The notes beneath the pieces were generated by a model that made no database searches, was not told the DNA's origin, and was given only the letters and a program-made list of their open reading frames with translations. A stretch of 64,000 nucleotides of DNA from contig JAGLRN010000025.1 of the NCBI GenBank assembly GCA_023136265.1, forward strand, positions 1 to 64,000. Direction: 5' to 3'. Each line of letters starts with the position of its first letter. Position 1 is the stretch's first letter. A program made the position numbers and the translations under genes. Shown here in pieces: positions 43,624 to 52,393 of the stretch. The DNA is from Thermoplasmata archaeon (GTDB lineage Archaea; Thermoplasmatota; Thermoplasmata; RBG-16-68-12; JAGMCJ01).

Positions 43624-45282
43624 TCACCCCACGAACAGGATTATGAGAGGGAAAATCAGACAACCCATCAAGTGGACTCTCTTGACGCCGACCAGAGGCG
43701 GAATCATCCCAAGACACGTGGCAAGGAAAGCGATCACCAGTCCGAGGATCCCGCTCAATAGGAAGACCATCCCGACCAGAAGGATCATGATCGTGTAGAC
43801 CAGCTTCCTGTAGTCCAGATCTGAGCAGGCAAGAGCGAACCTCCGCCCAATCTTCTTCGTGAGGATGAAGCCCACACACGCTGCAATGACTCCCGAAAGG
43901 AGAAGAGTCGCCATTGCCAGAGGAACGAGCTCGATCTCGGTCCACGGCACGAGAGCGTCACCCAACTCGCTTATCATTGCATTCATGACACCGCTCCTTG
44001 CCCTGAGCAACACAAAGAGCGCCAGAAGTGTGAAGAAGCAGCTGGATGTGTTCACCGCCGAGACCGCGACAATGAAATCCCTCTCCGAATCATCCTTCTT
44101 GTCCCGATCGTCCAGCATCTTGGCAATCACAGTCGCCGTTGCGTTGCTGATTCCAGGAAACCAGCCCGCGACGCATCCCGCCACTGCACCCTTCAGACCT
44201 GAGGAGAAACGACCGCGGAAGAGCTCTCCTTCGCTGATCTCCACGCATTGCTCAGGGATTCCGGTGTTCCTCGCAAGACTCAGAATCAGTGTGGAAAGCC
44301 CGAACAACCCAGTGAAGAGAGGGAAGAGGCCGACGGAGCTTTTGTCGATAACGAGTGAAGGGAAAGGGAACCAGTTGGTTCCAAAGAGGCCGGTCGAAAG
44401 AACGACGTATCCCAATAGCCCGGAGACCAGAAACACGCCGAGTGCCCAGATCTTAGTCAGAAGGGCCTGTCGATACGAGGGAGATGGCTCAACAATCCCC
44501 GCTACGTACGCCTTGTCGCCCTCCTTGAGTCTGCACGGTGACTCGAACTCCAATCTCACCGATCCATTCCCATTCGAAAGCAGGGCGAATCGAGACTTTC
44601 GCCTCAGAATCGTTCCCTCAACAACGACCGCCTTCCAGAAGTGATGCGAGGATGGGGTCCCTGTCCCCGCTCCTACGAGTTCATGCATCCGCCGGAATTC
44701 CCGCTCGTCTCTCAGTATGCCGCCAGAAGTGCAGCGGAGCATGGGCTTGCATCTTTCCATTCTCGTCCGCTCACTCACGATAAGCAGGGCGACGACCGTC
44801 ACGAGTATGAGCGGTATCGACCACGAGAGCTTCTCGTAGACGTGAAGCGGACTTCCCATCAGAAACCTGGCAGGGAACATCAGGCACAGGAAGAAGAACA
44901 GTGCAACCAAGCTCCCGAATGCGGACAGGAGGACCGCTTCGTATCCTCTGCCCTTCAGCAGCATTCTGTGACCTGGCAGGACGGAGAGTGCTGTGTCCGC
45001 ATCAGGCGCGCCAAGAAACACAGATGGTATGTAGTCGAGGAATGTGTGCGAAACCGCGTTGGCGATGATGACGCAGCATATCAGGATGAGGATGTCTGCG
45101 TATGTTGGTTCGGCCCAGCCAACGAGAAAGGTGACGAGGGTGGTCAGCTGAGTGTGGAGAGCCACGAAGGAGGCGGCAACGAGATTCACGTGGATGCCAG
45201 GAGTCAAGCCTGTGATCACTCCGAGCGCCGTGCCAACCATTGAGAGGAGGACAACGCACAGCACAAGCAAGACTGGTTCCAT
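43624..45282 (-). CDS. TctA/DUF112-like membrane protein with inserted soluble domain
   Basis: 552 residues from ATG 45282, about twelve TM helices. N-terminal half GVITGLTPGIHVNLVAASF and C-terminal AGCVAGWFPGISNATATVIA are two inverted-repeat-like copies of the P-G-[IL] signature seen in the TctA/DUF112 transporter family. Between them (about residues 175-285) is a soluble insert (VVVEGTILRRKSRFALLS, GDKAYVAGIVEPS) that looks like an OB-type barrel. No solute-binding partner gene is nearby. Substrate unknown. The gene is divergent from the RecJ-like nuclease. Confidence 0.7.
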   Translation of the reverse strand: MEPVLLVLCVVLLSMVGTALGVITGLTPGIHVNLVAASFVALHTQLTTLVTFLVGWAEPTYADILILICCVIIANAVSHTFLDYIPSVFLGAPDADTALSVLPGHRMLLKGRGYEAVLLSAFGSLVALFFFLCLMFPARFLMGSPLHVYEKLSWSIPLILVTVVALLIVSERTRMERCKPMLRCTSGGILRDEREFRRMHELVGAGTGTPSSHHFWKAVVVEGTILRRKSRFALLSNGNGSVRLEFESPCRLKEGDKAYVAGIVEPSPSYRQALLTKIWALGVFLVSGLLGYVVLSTGLFGTNWFPFPSLVIDKSSVGLFPLFTGLFGLSTLILSLARNTGIPEQCVEISEGELFRGRFSSGLKGAVAGCVAGWFPGISNATATVIAKMLDDRDKKDDSERDFIVAVSAVNTSSCFFTLLALFVLLRARSGVMNAMISELGDALVPWTEIELVPLAMATLLLSGVIAACVGFILTKKIGRRFALACSDLDYRKLVYTIMILLVGMVFLLSGILGLVIAFLATCLGMIPPLVGVKRVHLMGCLIFPLIILFVG

Positions 45283-45433
45283 CAGCTTAGTATCGAGGGA
45301 TTCCAGCTTAACCCTGATTGAAAACACACTTGTCCGATTGTCTCACATCGAACCTGTATTCCGGAACCGTTTGACAGCTGGACGTTTTGTTCAGGAAAGA
45401 CCTTTAATATCCATTGGCCAATCGTGTTTCAGG

Positions 45434-46849
45434 ATGCACTACCTCGCGAGGAAGCTGTCGGAAGAGATGCTGAAGAAGAGGGAAGTCCTTATTGTCACTC
45501 ACATAGACGCCGATGGAATCACCGCGGGCTCCATTGCCCACAGTTCCCTCACGCGAGCAGGAATCGACCACGACATTCTGTTCGTGAAGAGCCTTGACGA
45601 TGAGGCGGTCGGAAGAATCCTCGAACGAAGCCCTGAGTTCGTGTGGTTCACAGACATCGGTGCCGGCAGTTACGACCTGATCTCCGAGATTCCAGGAATC
45701 GTCACCGATCATCACGTCCCATCGGAATCGTTCGCTGGATGCAGCAGCGGTCGTCTGCTTCCCCCAATCCGGGCCGAAGGGCCCAATATGTTGAACCCAC
45801 ACTTGTACGGCCTGGATGGTGCTCTGGACTTGAGCGGAGCGGGAGTAACGTACATCCTCGCGAAGGAGATGAGCAGCGAGAATGTGCACCTTTCTGGTCT
45901 GGCGGTCGTGGGTGCAGTTGGAGATATGCAGGACCAGAACCACAGGCGGCTCATCGGTTCGAACAGGAGAATACTCAGAGACGCTGAGGAATACGGCTCT
46001 GTGAGAATCGATACGGACATCCGGTACTTCGGCAGAGAGACTCGCCCCGTGACCAGGCTCCTCAAGTACTCGACCGACCCGTTATTGCCTGGCCTCAACG
46101 GCAACCACAGTGCTTGCGTTAGGTTCCTTGAAGAGATCGGGATACCCGTCAAGGCAGGAGATGAGTGGAGATGCTGGTCCGATCTGAGCTCCTCTGAGAA
46201 GCAGAGCCTTGTCTCTGCTCTCGTGACACTGTTGCTGGAATCGGGTCTAGGCCGTGAGCACATCGAGAGAATCGTGGGGGAGTGCTACACGCTCGTTCGA
46301 GAAAAGGAGGGATCGGTCCTCCGCGACGCAAAGGAGTTCGCCACGCTGTTGAATTCTTGTGGCAGATATGACAAGGCAGAGGTCGGCATGGAAATCTGTC
46401 TCGGGAACAGAGAGGAGAGCCTCGATGAGGCACTCGGTCTGCTCCGGACGCACAGGAAGTATCTCGTCGAATCCCTCGAAGTGGCTGCCGACATGGGAAT
46501 CATCGTGTTGGACCATCTCCAGTATTTTCATGGAGGAACAAGAATAAAAGACACGGTCATCGGAATCACGGCGGGGATCATGATGTCCTCTCCCGAGGTT
46601 GACAAGTCGCGTCCTCTCTTCGCCTTCGCGCATTCAGACGAGGGAGTGAAGGTCTCTGCCAGAGCAACGAAGTCCCTCGTTTCGAGGGGTCTTGACCTTT
46701 CCGTTGTCATGAGGGAAGCCGCCGAAACTATGGGCGGGGCGGGAGGAGGTCACAATATCGCCGCCGGTGCGACCATCCCGTACAACAGAGAAGATGAGTT
46801 TCTCGAACTGGCGCAGAACATCATTATGAACCAAATGAGACCCGAGTGA
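45434..46849 (+). CDS. RecJ-like DHH/DHHA1 family exonuclease
   Basis: 471 residues from ATG 45434. DHH motifs: THIDADGITAGS (I), WFTDIGAG (II), VTDHHVPS (III), VGAVGDMQDQN (IV); DHHA1 domain with GGAGGGHNIAAGATI. This matches archaeal RecJ-like proteins, single-strand exonucleases, some of which bind the CMG helicase (GAN) or act in RNA decay. The frame is open from 45152 but the conserved protein starts at MHYLARKLSEEM. A TATA-like TTTAATATC (45401-45409) fits this start. Confidence 0.9.
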   Translation: MHYLARKLSEEMLKKREVLIVTHIDADGITAGSIAHSSLTRAGIDHDILFVKSLDDEAVGRILERSPEFVWFTDIGAGSYDLISEIPGIVTDHHVPSESFAGCSSGRLLPPIRAEGPNMLNPHLYGLDGALDLSGAGVTYILAKEMSSENVHLSGLAVVGAVGDMQDQNHRRLIGSNRRILRDAEEYGSVRIDTDIRYFGRETRPVTRLLKYSTDPLLPGLNGNHSACVRFLEEIGIPVKAGDEWRCWSDLSSSEKQSLVSALVTLLLESGLGREHIERIVGECYTLVREKEGSVLRDAKEFATLLNSCGRYDKAEVGMEICLGNREESLDEALGLLRTHRKYLVESLEVAADMGIIVLDHLQYFHGGTRIKDTVIGITAGIMMSSPEVDKSRPLFAFAHSDEGVKVSARATKSLVSRGLDLSVVMREAAETMGGAGGGHNIAAGATIPYNREDEFLELAQNIIMNQMRPE

Positions 46850-46855
46850 GGCTCC

Positions 46856-47968
46856 TCATTTCTTCAGTCTTCTTATCCCGCCCAGGATGACCGCAACCGA
46901 TAGAAACGCGACCAGAAGAAGTGCGGTATCGAAGCCAGGGACGGGCTCCTCGTTTTTCACCGTGATGGACAAGACGTCTGTCTGCGAGTAGGTTCCGGCA
47001 ATGTCGTAGACCTTTGCGTATATCGTATGGGACCCGTCGGAGAGCGTTGTCGTGTCGATATCGTGCTGCCATGTCGATGTTCCTTCCACCTCAACCCAGA
47101 GCCCGTCATCGATCTTCAGGAAGACCTCGGATAGTGTCCGGCCGCCTGTGCAGCTCCCCTCAACGGTCAAGTCGCCTGAAACGGTGCCATCCGAGGAATC
47201 GGCGATCGTGGTCACTGGAGGTTCCCCGAACATGACATTGACTGACTGATAGATCCCGCCATCTGAATCCACCTGAAGAAAGGCCGCGGCACCCATGTTC
47301 TCGACGATCCACGAGCCGTCCAGTGCGAAGGTCACCGACTGGGTCGTTGGGGAACTCACCAAATCCACCGAAGTCTCGTTGTAAGCCCTCATGGTGTAGT
47401 TGTAGATCTTACCACCAACCTCCAGGATGTTCTCGAACAAGACGACTCTGAGAAAGAGATTCTGGCCCGCCAGCGATTCGCTGCTATCCATTGACGCGTT
47501 GAGCGTTGCAGATCCGCTGCCCAGGTCGTATTTGAGTCCCATGCTCACCGGTGTATCAACCTGAAGGCTCTCCTGGACAAAGGTGAGATACCTGTCGAAG
47601 GCCTCTTCGTAAGATGTCGCTCTGTCACTTTTGAACTCACCATCGAGGAATAGAGAGGGGAGCCCGGAATCTCCATACGTGTGCCAACGAGCATCCGATT
47701 CATTGGTTCTCAACGGGTCCGTCAGGGTCACGTGATACTGAATGACGGACAGTCGTTCAGGACCGATGACTCTCAGCAGTCTGTCGGCAACCGCATCGGC
47801 GTATGGGCAGCCTGAGCACCAAGTTGCCGTGAGCAACTCGAGTGTGACGGTTCTATCGCCATTCGATCGCGTTCCTGGCGGGTCCGCCGATACGCTCTCA
47901 TGCGCCTGAGTGACTGTCAGCAACAAGCAAACAAGGCTCAGGACCGCAACTACTCTCAGGAGATTCAA
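46856..47968 (-). CDS. Secreted thioredoxin-like protein with PGF-type C-terminal anchor
   Basis: 370 residues, TTG start. Signal peptide (residues 1-22, LLRVVAVLSLVCLLLTVTQA), a thioredoxin-fold domain (about 38-150) with CxxC in ATWCSGCPYADAVADRLL, two beta-sandwich segments (about 150-330; SDGSHTIYAKVYDIAG is a bacterial-Ig-like ending), and a C-terminal PGF motif, hydrophobic helix and RRLKK tail, the layout of PGF-CTERM archaeosortase substrates. It probably acts outside the cell on disulfides. TATA-like CTATTAATA lies at about 48004-48012. It sits beside two large surface proteins on the same strand. Confidence 0.78.
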   Translation of the reverse strand: MNLLRVVAVLSLVCLLLTVTQAHESVSADPPGTRSNGDRTVTLELLTATWCSGCPYADAVADRLLRVIGPERLSVIQYHVTLTDPLRTNESDARWHTYGDSGLPSLFLDGEFKSDRATSYEEAFDRYLTFVQESLQVDTPVSMGLKYDLGSGSATLNASMDSSESLAGQNLFLRVVLFENILEVGGKIYNYTMRAYNETSVDLVSSPTTQSVTFALDGSWIVENMGAAAFLQVDSDGGIYQSVNVMFGEPPVTTIADSSDGTVSGDLTVEGSCTGGRTLSEVFLKIDDGLWVEVEGTSTWQHDIDTTTLSDGSHTIYAKVYDIAGTYSQTDVLSITVKNEEPVPGFDTALLLVAFLSVAVILGGIRRLKK

Positions 47969-48298
47969 GTTCCCACCGTATCCTGGCGATAAACAGGCAA
48001 TCGGTTATTAATAGTCCACGTCTGTGATTGCTCTCCCTTGACCCGTGTCCCCTCTACTGGAGATATGACATGGGACGATCCAAATATCTGAAGGCAGTAG
48101 GGCGGTGCGGACTGATCGAAACCCTCAATCCGAGAGGCCCCTATCTCGGTCATCACGTCAGCGGCGGTATTCGTGTCATTGAACCCGGGGAATGCCGAAA
48201 TCATACCCACTCCTCCACCCTTTGACGCCAGTCTCAACCGAGGTATTCTGGAATCCTATGGATGCTATGCAATGTTTGTCGCGAAGTTGTCGCGCCCG
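47969..48298. other. Intergenic region between two surface-protein genes
   Basis: 330 bases. The only features seen are the probable TATA of the thioredoxin-like gene (48004-48012) and a weak minus-strand open frame of 90 codons (47965-48237) without a recognisable product or ribosome-binding site. I see no other gene. Confidence 0.35.
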
Positions 48299-51200
48299 CT
48301 AGTCGCCATCATCTACTTCGGGTGGTGGAAGCATCTCCGAGGGCACCTTGTAGCCCTTCTTCGACACGACTATGTCGACGGAAATCCCGACGATGAGAAT
48401 TACTAGGTTGACCACTAATCCCACCGTAATCCAGTTGCCTCCTTCAGGCACTCTCAGGATACCCGTCAGACTGGAAAGGATTGCGATGGCGATCTCAAGC
48501 AGTGATAGAGGAAGGGCAAGGATGGCGATCGTGAACATCCTGTCTCGAGAGAATTTCCTCAGAAGTGCATCCTGGTCGAGAGGACTCAGTTTCTCTCCTA
48601 TGGGTTGACTCCTCATCTGCCTTCTGTACACGTCAATCTCCTCATCCGGCATGTCTTCCGGTATCGGAACGAATCTGTCGAGAGGTCTCACGTATCCGAC
48701 GAGGATTCCGAGAAGAACAAGAATGATGGCAAGGATCAGGGCAAGGAGGGGTTTCCAGTTGTACTCTTCCTCCTCTTCAACGACCTCGATTATGTAGGAG
48801 AGCACGTTGTTGGTCTCGTTTGCCTCGGATATGGAGTCCATGTAGTCCACGTGGAAGACGACAACGTAAGTTCCAGCCTTCTCGGGAGCCCTCCAAGTGG
48901 CTTCGATCTCAGCTGTCATCCTGCCTACAATCAGCGTTCCCTCCACTTCCCTGGCAAACGGGAGACTGGACATCGTATCGTTGTAGAACGCGTTGTCGAA
49001 CGGGCCTCCGGTAGTGTAGTTCCCTATGTTGACTATGGAGGCTGAGAGAGTGAGGGTTTCACCTGCCTTGGCTGGATGGGGCCCGTCATAGGGAAGCCCG
49101 TTGATCTTAGGACCCACTGCCACGAGGTCAGGTGGGAGTGGGGTCACAATGAGGACGACCTCGAGCACATTGTTTGCTTCGTCTACCTCGAGAACGTCAT
49201 CGTAGAAATCGACCTCGAAGACAATGGTGACGTTCAGATAGTCCATGGGGGCGTGCCAGGTGGCGTTGTGCCATTGTGATAATCCTGGCGAGAGCTTTGG
49301 AGCGCCCGAGAGGAGGAGTGGATTATTCCTCTCAGTGGAGTTGTAGATGCCGACGTAGAAGCTAGAAGGCGTCACGTTGGTCCCAGCGTTGACCAAGACT
49401 CCGGTCAGGAGAATGGTCTCGCCCCCCGTGACCAAGACTGGATTGGTGTAGTGTACAGTGTTCACAAGGAAATCAAGAGCCACGAGGTCAGGACCCACCA
49501 AGCGGAACAGGATGTTGAACTCGTTGTTGTCCTCATCAGCTTCTGATACATTGTCCAGATGATCAACGGAAATGACAACAAGGTAGTCTCCCAAGGACTG
49601 CGGAGTCTGCCAAGCGACGTCAATCAGGGAAATGGACGCCGATGCATCCAATGGCCCCAAAGGGCCGCTCAAATCAAACAGCTGGCCATCTTCGATGTAT
49701 CCTACGGTAAACATATCGATGGAGAGAGCTCCCTGATTGTGAATGGTCACATCGATGAGAACCTCGTCGGAGATGTCTACAATAACGGGACCAACCGGGG
49801 AATCCGAGTATTCGTACTGGTTGCTGTTCCCGCTCACGTCTATTGTGACATACAGAGGTATCAAGTCAGGACCCTTGACTACGATGGTCAGTGTGAAAAC
49901 GTTGTTTGTCTCATTCAGCTCGACGATGTCGTTGGCGGAGTCAGCCACTATCGTGATTAGGTGGAGTCCTAGGACACCGGGATTCGTCCAGCTGGAGTTA
50001 GTCAGGATGCGCTCGCCGGGACCCAAGGACGGACAGAGGTTCGAGTAGAAACCAACGGAGTCAGCGAAGTACTCCGTTAGGAATGTCCCATTCGTTCCGA
50101 TGCCCCCATGATTCTCTATCGCTACTTCGATATGGACTATGGATGAGATGTTCACCTCTACGGTTGGCGTCTCTGGATAAATGTACTGCGTTGTCAGCCC
50201 GTCCACCGTCAGATTCACCTGCCACGGGATGATGTCGGGACCTTTGACGATGATTGTCAAGGTGAAGATGTTGTTTGACTCGTTCACCTCCACGATCTCG
50301 TCCGCAGAGTCTGCGACTATCGTAATAGTGTGCAGGCTCGGGACTCCGGGATTAGTCCAGCTGGAGTTTATCGGGCTCGTTGCACCGGGACCCAAGGCAT
50401 CGCTCAGGTTCGAGTGAAAGGCAATTGAGTTGTCCAAGAACTCCGTGAAGAACGTCCCATTCGTTCCGAAGTTGCCCCGGTTCGCGATCTCGGCTTCCAG
50501 GCTAACGACTGAGGTTATGTCCACTTCTATAGTCGGCGTCTGAGGATACGCGTACTGGGTTGTCACGCCATCAACGGTCAGATTGACCTGGCTCGGGATG
50601 AGATCGGGACCGCCGATGACAAGGTGTATCGTGAACGTATTGTTGATTTCGCTTTCCTCCTGGATCTGGCTTCTATTGTCGACGGTGATGTTGATGTACC
50701 GGTCCCCCATGTCAGAAGGGACACTGTACCCGAGAACCCCAAAGGGTCCGTCCGTAGAACCTGGAAGCAGTGGTGGAACGTTGCTCCATTCGGCAATGTG
50801 GTCCTGGATTGGATTCAAGGGACCGTCACCGACATAGTAAAACGAAAGCTGAGTGTCGATGCCCACTGGGGACTGGAAGACGCCGACATTGCGGACGCTG
50901 GCAGTCATGTTCATCAGATCCCCGGGAAAGACGTAGATCGGATCCGAGATGTAGCTCGCGGCCGATGCGTCAGGATAGGTGAGGCTTGATCCGTCCTGGA
51001 GCTCGACTACGATGTCAACTGGCGTCAGGTCGGGAACGTCCACGCCGAAGCAAACGACGAACGTATTGTTCGTCTCCGAAACCTCACTGATGTTTCCAGT
51101 CCCGTCAATCCCGTAATCGACCGTGAGATTCAGGCAGTGATAGCCCGTTTGGTTGGGGATTCGTAGGTTGGACACAAAGGGACCTGTCGAACTGCCCGCC

Positions 51201-52321
51201 ATGAGCGGACCCACCTGTCCGCTATTGAAGAGTATCGAAACTGGCGGTCCGCCAGATATGCTCCCCGTGCTTACGATCACGACGTTGAACTGCGCACCGG
51301 TCTCGTATCCACCGACGTTTGTCGCGTTCAGGCTGATGGTTATGTCGTCGCCGGGGTTCACGGGAATCACATCAGAATAGAAGGGCGGGATGGTTATTGA
51401 CGGGTCGGCGTAAGAGTAGTTCCCCGACGGCGTTTCGATCAGGATATCGCTTGGCGAGAGGTCGGGTCCCTCCACGTAGAAGAGAATCGTCGCGGAGTTG
51501 TTGCCCTCGTCGTATTCGGTCACGTTATCGTAGAAATCCACAGTGTAGTTGAGGAGGCATTCCCCGACGAAGGGCAGGGCTGGCGCGGTCCAGATCATGC
51601 TGAACCTCGTTCCGAGCGGCGCGGAGGATCCTGCATCTATCTCTTGTATCTCCCCGATATGCTCGAAGGCCCCGCAGGAGTCATCAAGCGTGGCTGTGTT
51701 CAAGATTCTTATGAGGGGTGTACCCGCGTTCGTCACGTTGGCCTCGACCAGGTGAGAAGTGCCCGCGAGAACGACTATCGGGCCTATCGGCACGGCCGGG
51801 TCATAGGGACCGGGATACTCGATTCCGTCGACGGCGATGGCGAAAGGCTGGAGGTCGGGTATCGGAACGACGACGTCCCACTGTTGAGTGTTGTCCGGAT
51901 CGTTCCACATTATGATGTTGTCGAGCTCGCCGTAAGGAGGGAACTCACCGGGATCGCCTGTCCCGTGGCTCGTGGCGTTCGTATCGAGCCCGCCAAAGGC
52001 AGTTGCATCCAATTGGACGCGGTATGTGTCACCGTTGCTCCAGTTGACGTCCCGCTCAGCCGCCTCAAGCGTGTACGCGTACCAGCCACCGCTGGTGAGG
52101 ACCCAACCGGCTTTCGGAAATCGATTCCAAGAACCGCTGTGGAGCACCCAGATGGCGAAGGGCGTGCTATCTTCCCACGGGAGGCCCTGGAGAGGTGTGT
52201 CGTCCCAGAGGAAGATCCTCCCCTCCAGATTCATCTCCTCAGGTTGGCCTGTTGTTGATTGTGCCAGCGTCACGATCGTAAGGAGCACGAGGAAGGACAC
52301 CGCAATCGACCGCAGCTTCAT
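48299..52321 (-). CDS. Secreted CARDB-repeat surface protein with C-terminal TM helices
   Basis: 1340 residues from ATG 52321 (GGAGGG five bases upstream). Signal peptide, then a unique domain (about 30-150), then eight tandem CARDB beta-sandwich repeats, each opening with PDL or PDI and ending with a D-x-x-N-x-V-x-E-x-x-E-x-N-N block. A TM helix (about 1186-1208) is followed by a polar stretch of about 50 residues (VPIPEDMPDEEIDVYRRQ), two more TM helices (about 1260 and 1297) and an acidic tail. CARDB domains mediate adhesion. Many N-x-S/T sites suggest glycosylation. It follows the 1569-residue surface gene by 72 bases, so the two likely form an operon. Confidence 0.85.
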   Translation of the reverse strand: MKLRSIAVSFLVLLTIVTLAQSTTGQPEEMNLEGRIFLWDDTPLQGLPWEDSTPFAIWVLHSGSWNRFPKAGWVLTSGGWYAYTLEAAERDVNWSNGDTYRVQLDATAFGGLDTNATSHGTGDPGEFPPYGELDNIIMWNDPDNTQQWDVVVPIPDLQPFAIAVDGIEYPGPYDPAVPIGPIVVLAGTSHLVEANVTNAGTPLIRILNTATLDDSCGAFEHIGEIQEIDAGSSAPLGTRFSMIWTAPALPFVGECLLNYTVDFYDNVTEYDEGNNSATILFYVEGPDLSPSDILIETPSGNYSYADPSITIPPFYSDVIPVNPGDDITISLNATNVGGYETGAQFNVVIVSTGSISGGPPVSILFNSGQVGPLMAGSSTGPFVSNLRIPNQTGYHCLNLTVDYGIDGTGNISEVSETNNTFVVCFGVDVPDLTPVDIVVELQDGSSLTYPDASAASYISDPIYVFPGDLMNMTASVRNVGVFQSPVGIDTQLSFYYVGDGPLNPIQDHIAEWSNVPPLLPGSTDGPFGVLGYSVPSDMGDRYINITVDNRSQIQEESEINNTFTIHLVIGGPDLIPSQVNLTVDGVTTQYAYPQTPTIEVDITSVVSLEAEIANRGNFGTNGTFFTEFLDNSIAFHSNLSDALGPGATSPINSSWTNPGVPSLHTITIVADSADEIVEVNESNNIFTLTIIVKGPDIIPWQVNLTVDGLTTQYIYPETPTVEVNISSIVHIEVAIENHGGIGTNGTFLTEYFADSVGFYSNLCPSLGPGERILTNSSWTNPGVLGLHLITIVADSANDIVELNETNNVFTLTIVVKGPDLIPLYVTIDVSGNSNQYEYSDSPVGPVIVDISDEVLIDVTIHNQGALSIDMFTVGYIEDGQLFDLSGPLGPLDASASISLIDVAWQTPQSLGDYLVVISVDHLDNVSEADEDNNEFNILFRLVGPDLVALDFLVNTVHYTNPVLVTGGETILLTGVLVNAGTNVTPSSFYVGIYNSTERNNPLLLSGAPKLSPGLSQWHNATWHAPMDYLNVTIVFEVDFYDDVLEVDEANNVLEVVLIVTPLPPDLVAVGPKINGLPYDGPHPAKAGETLTLSASIVNIGNYTTGGPFDNAFYNDTMSSLPFAREVEGTLIVGRMTAEIEATWRAPEKAGTYVVVFHVDYMDSISEANETNNVLSYIIEVVEEEEEYNWKPLLALILAIILVLLGILVGYVRPLDRFVPIPEDMPDEEIDVYRRQMRSQPIGEKLSPLDQDALLRKFSRDRMFTIAILALPLSLLEIAIAILSSLTGILRVPEGGNWITVGLVVNLVILIVGISVDIVVSKKGYKVPSEMLPPPEVDDGD

Positions 52322-52393
52322 CATTGCCCTCCAAGAAGCGTTGTCGGCGCTTGGCTTCTCTCCAGCACAACGGAAGCTCATATCGATACAACC

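Noticed and set aside
45283-45327. Longer start of the TctA-like gene at 45327
   Set aside because: The hydrophobic protein begins at MEPVLLVL (45282); the extra residues are polar and lie in the divergent promoter region.
47965-48237. 90-codon minus-strand open frame between two surface genes
   Set aside because: No ribosome-binding site, no recognisable domain, and it overlaps the promoter of the thioredoxin-like gene.
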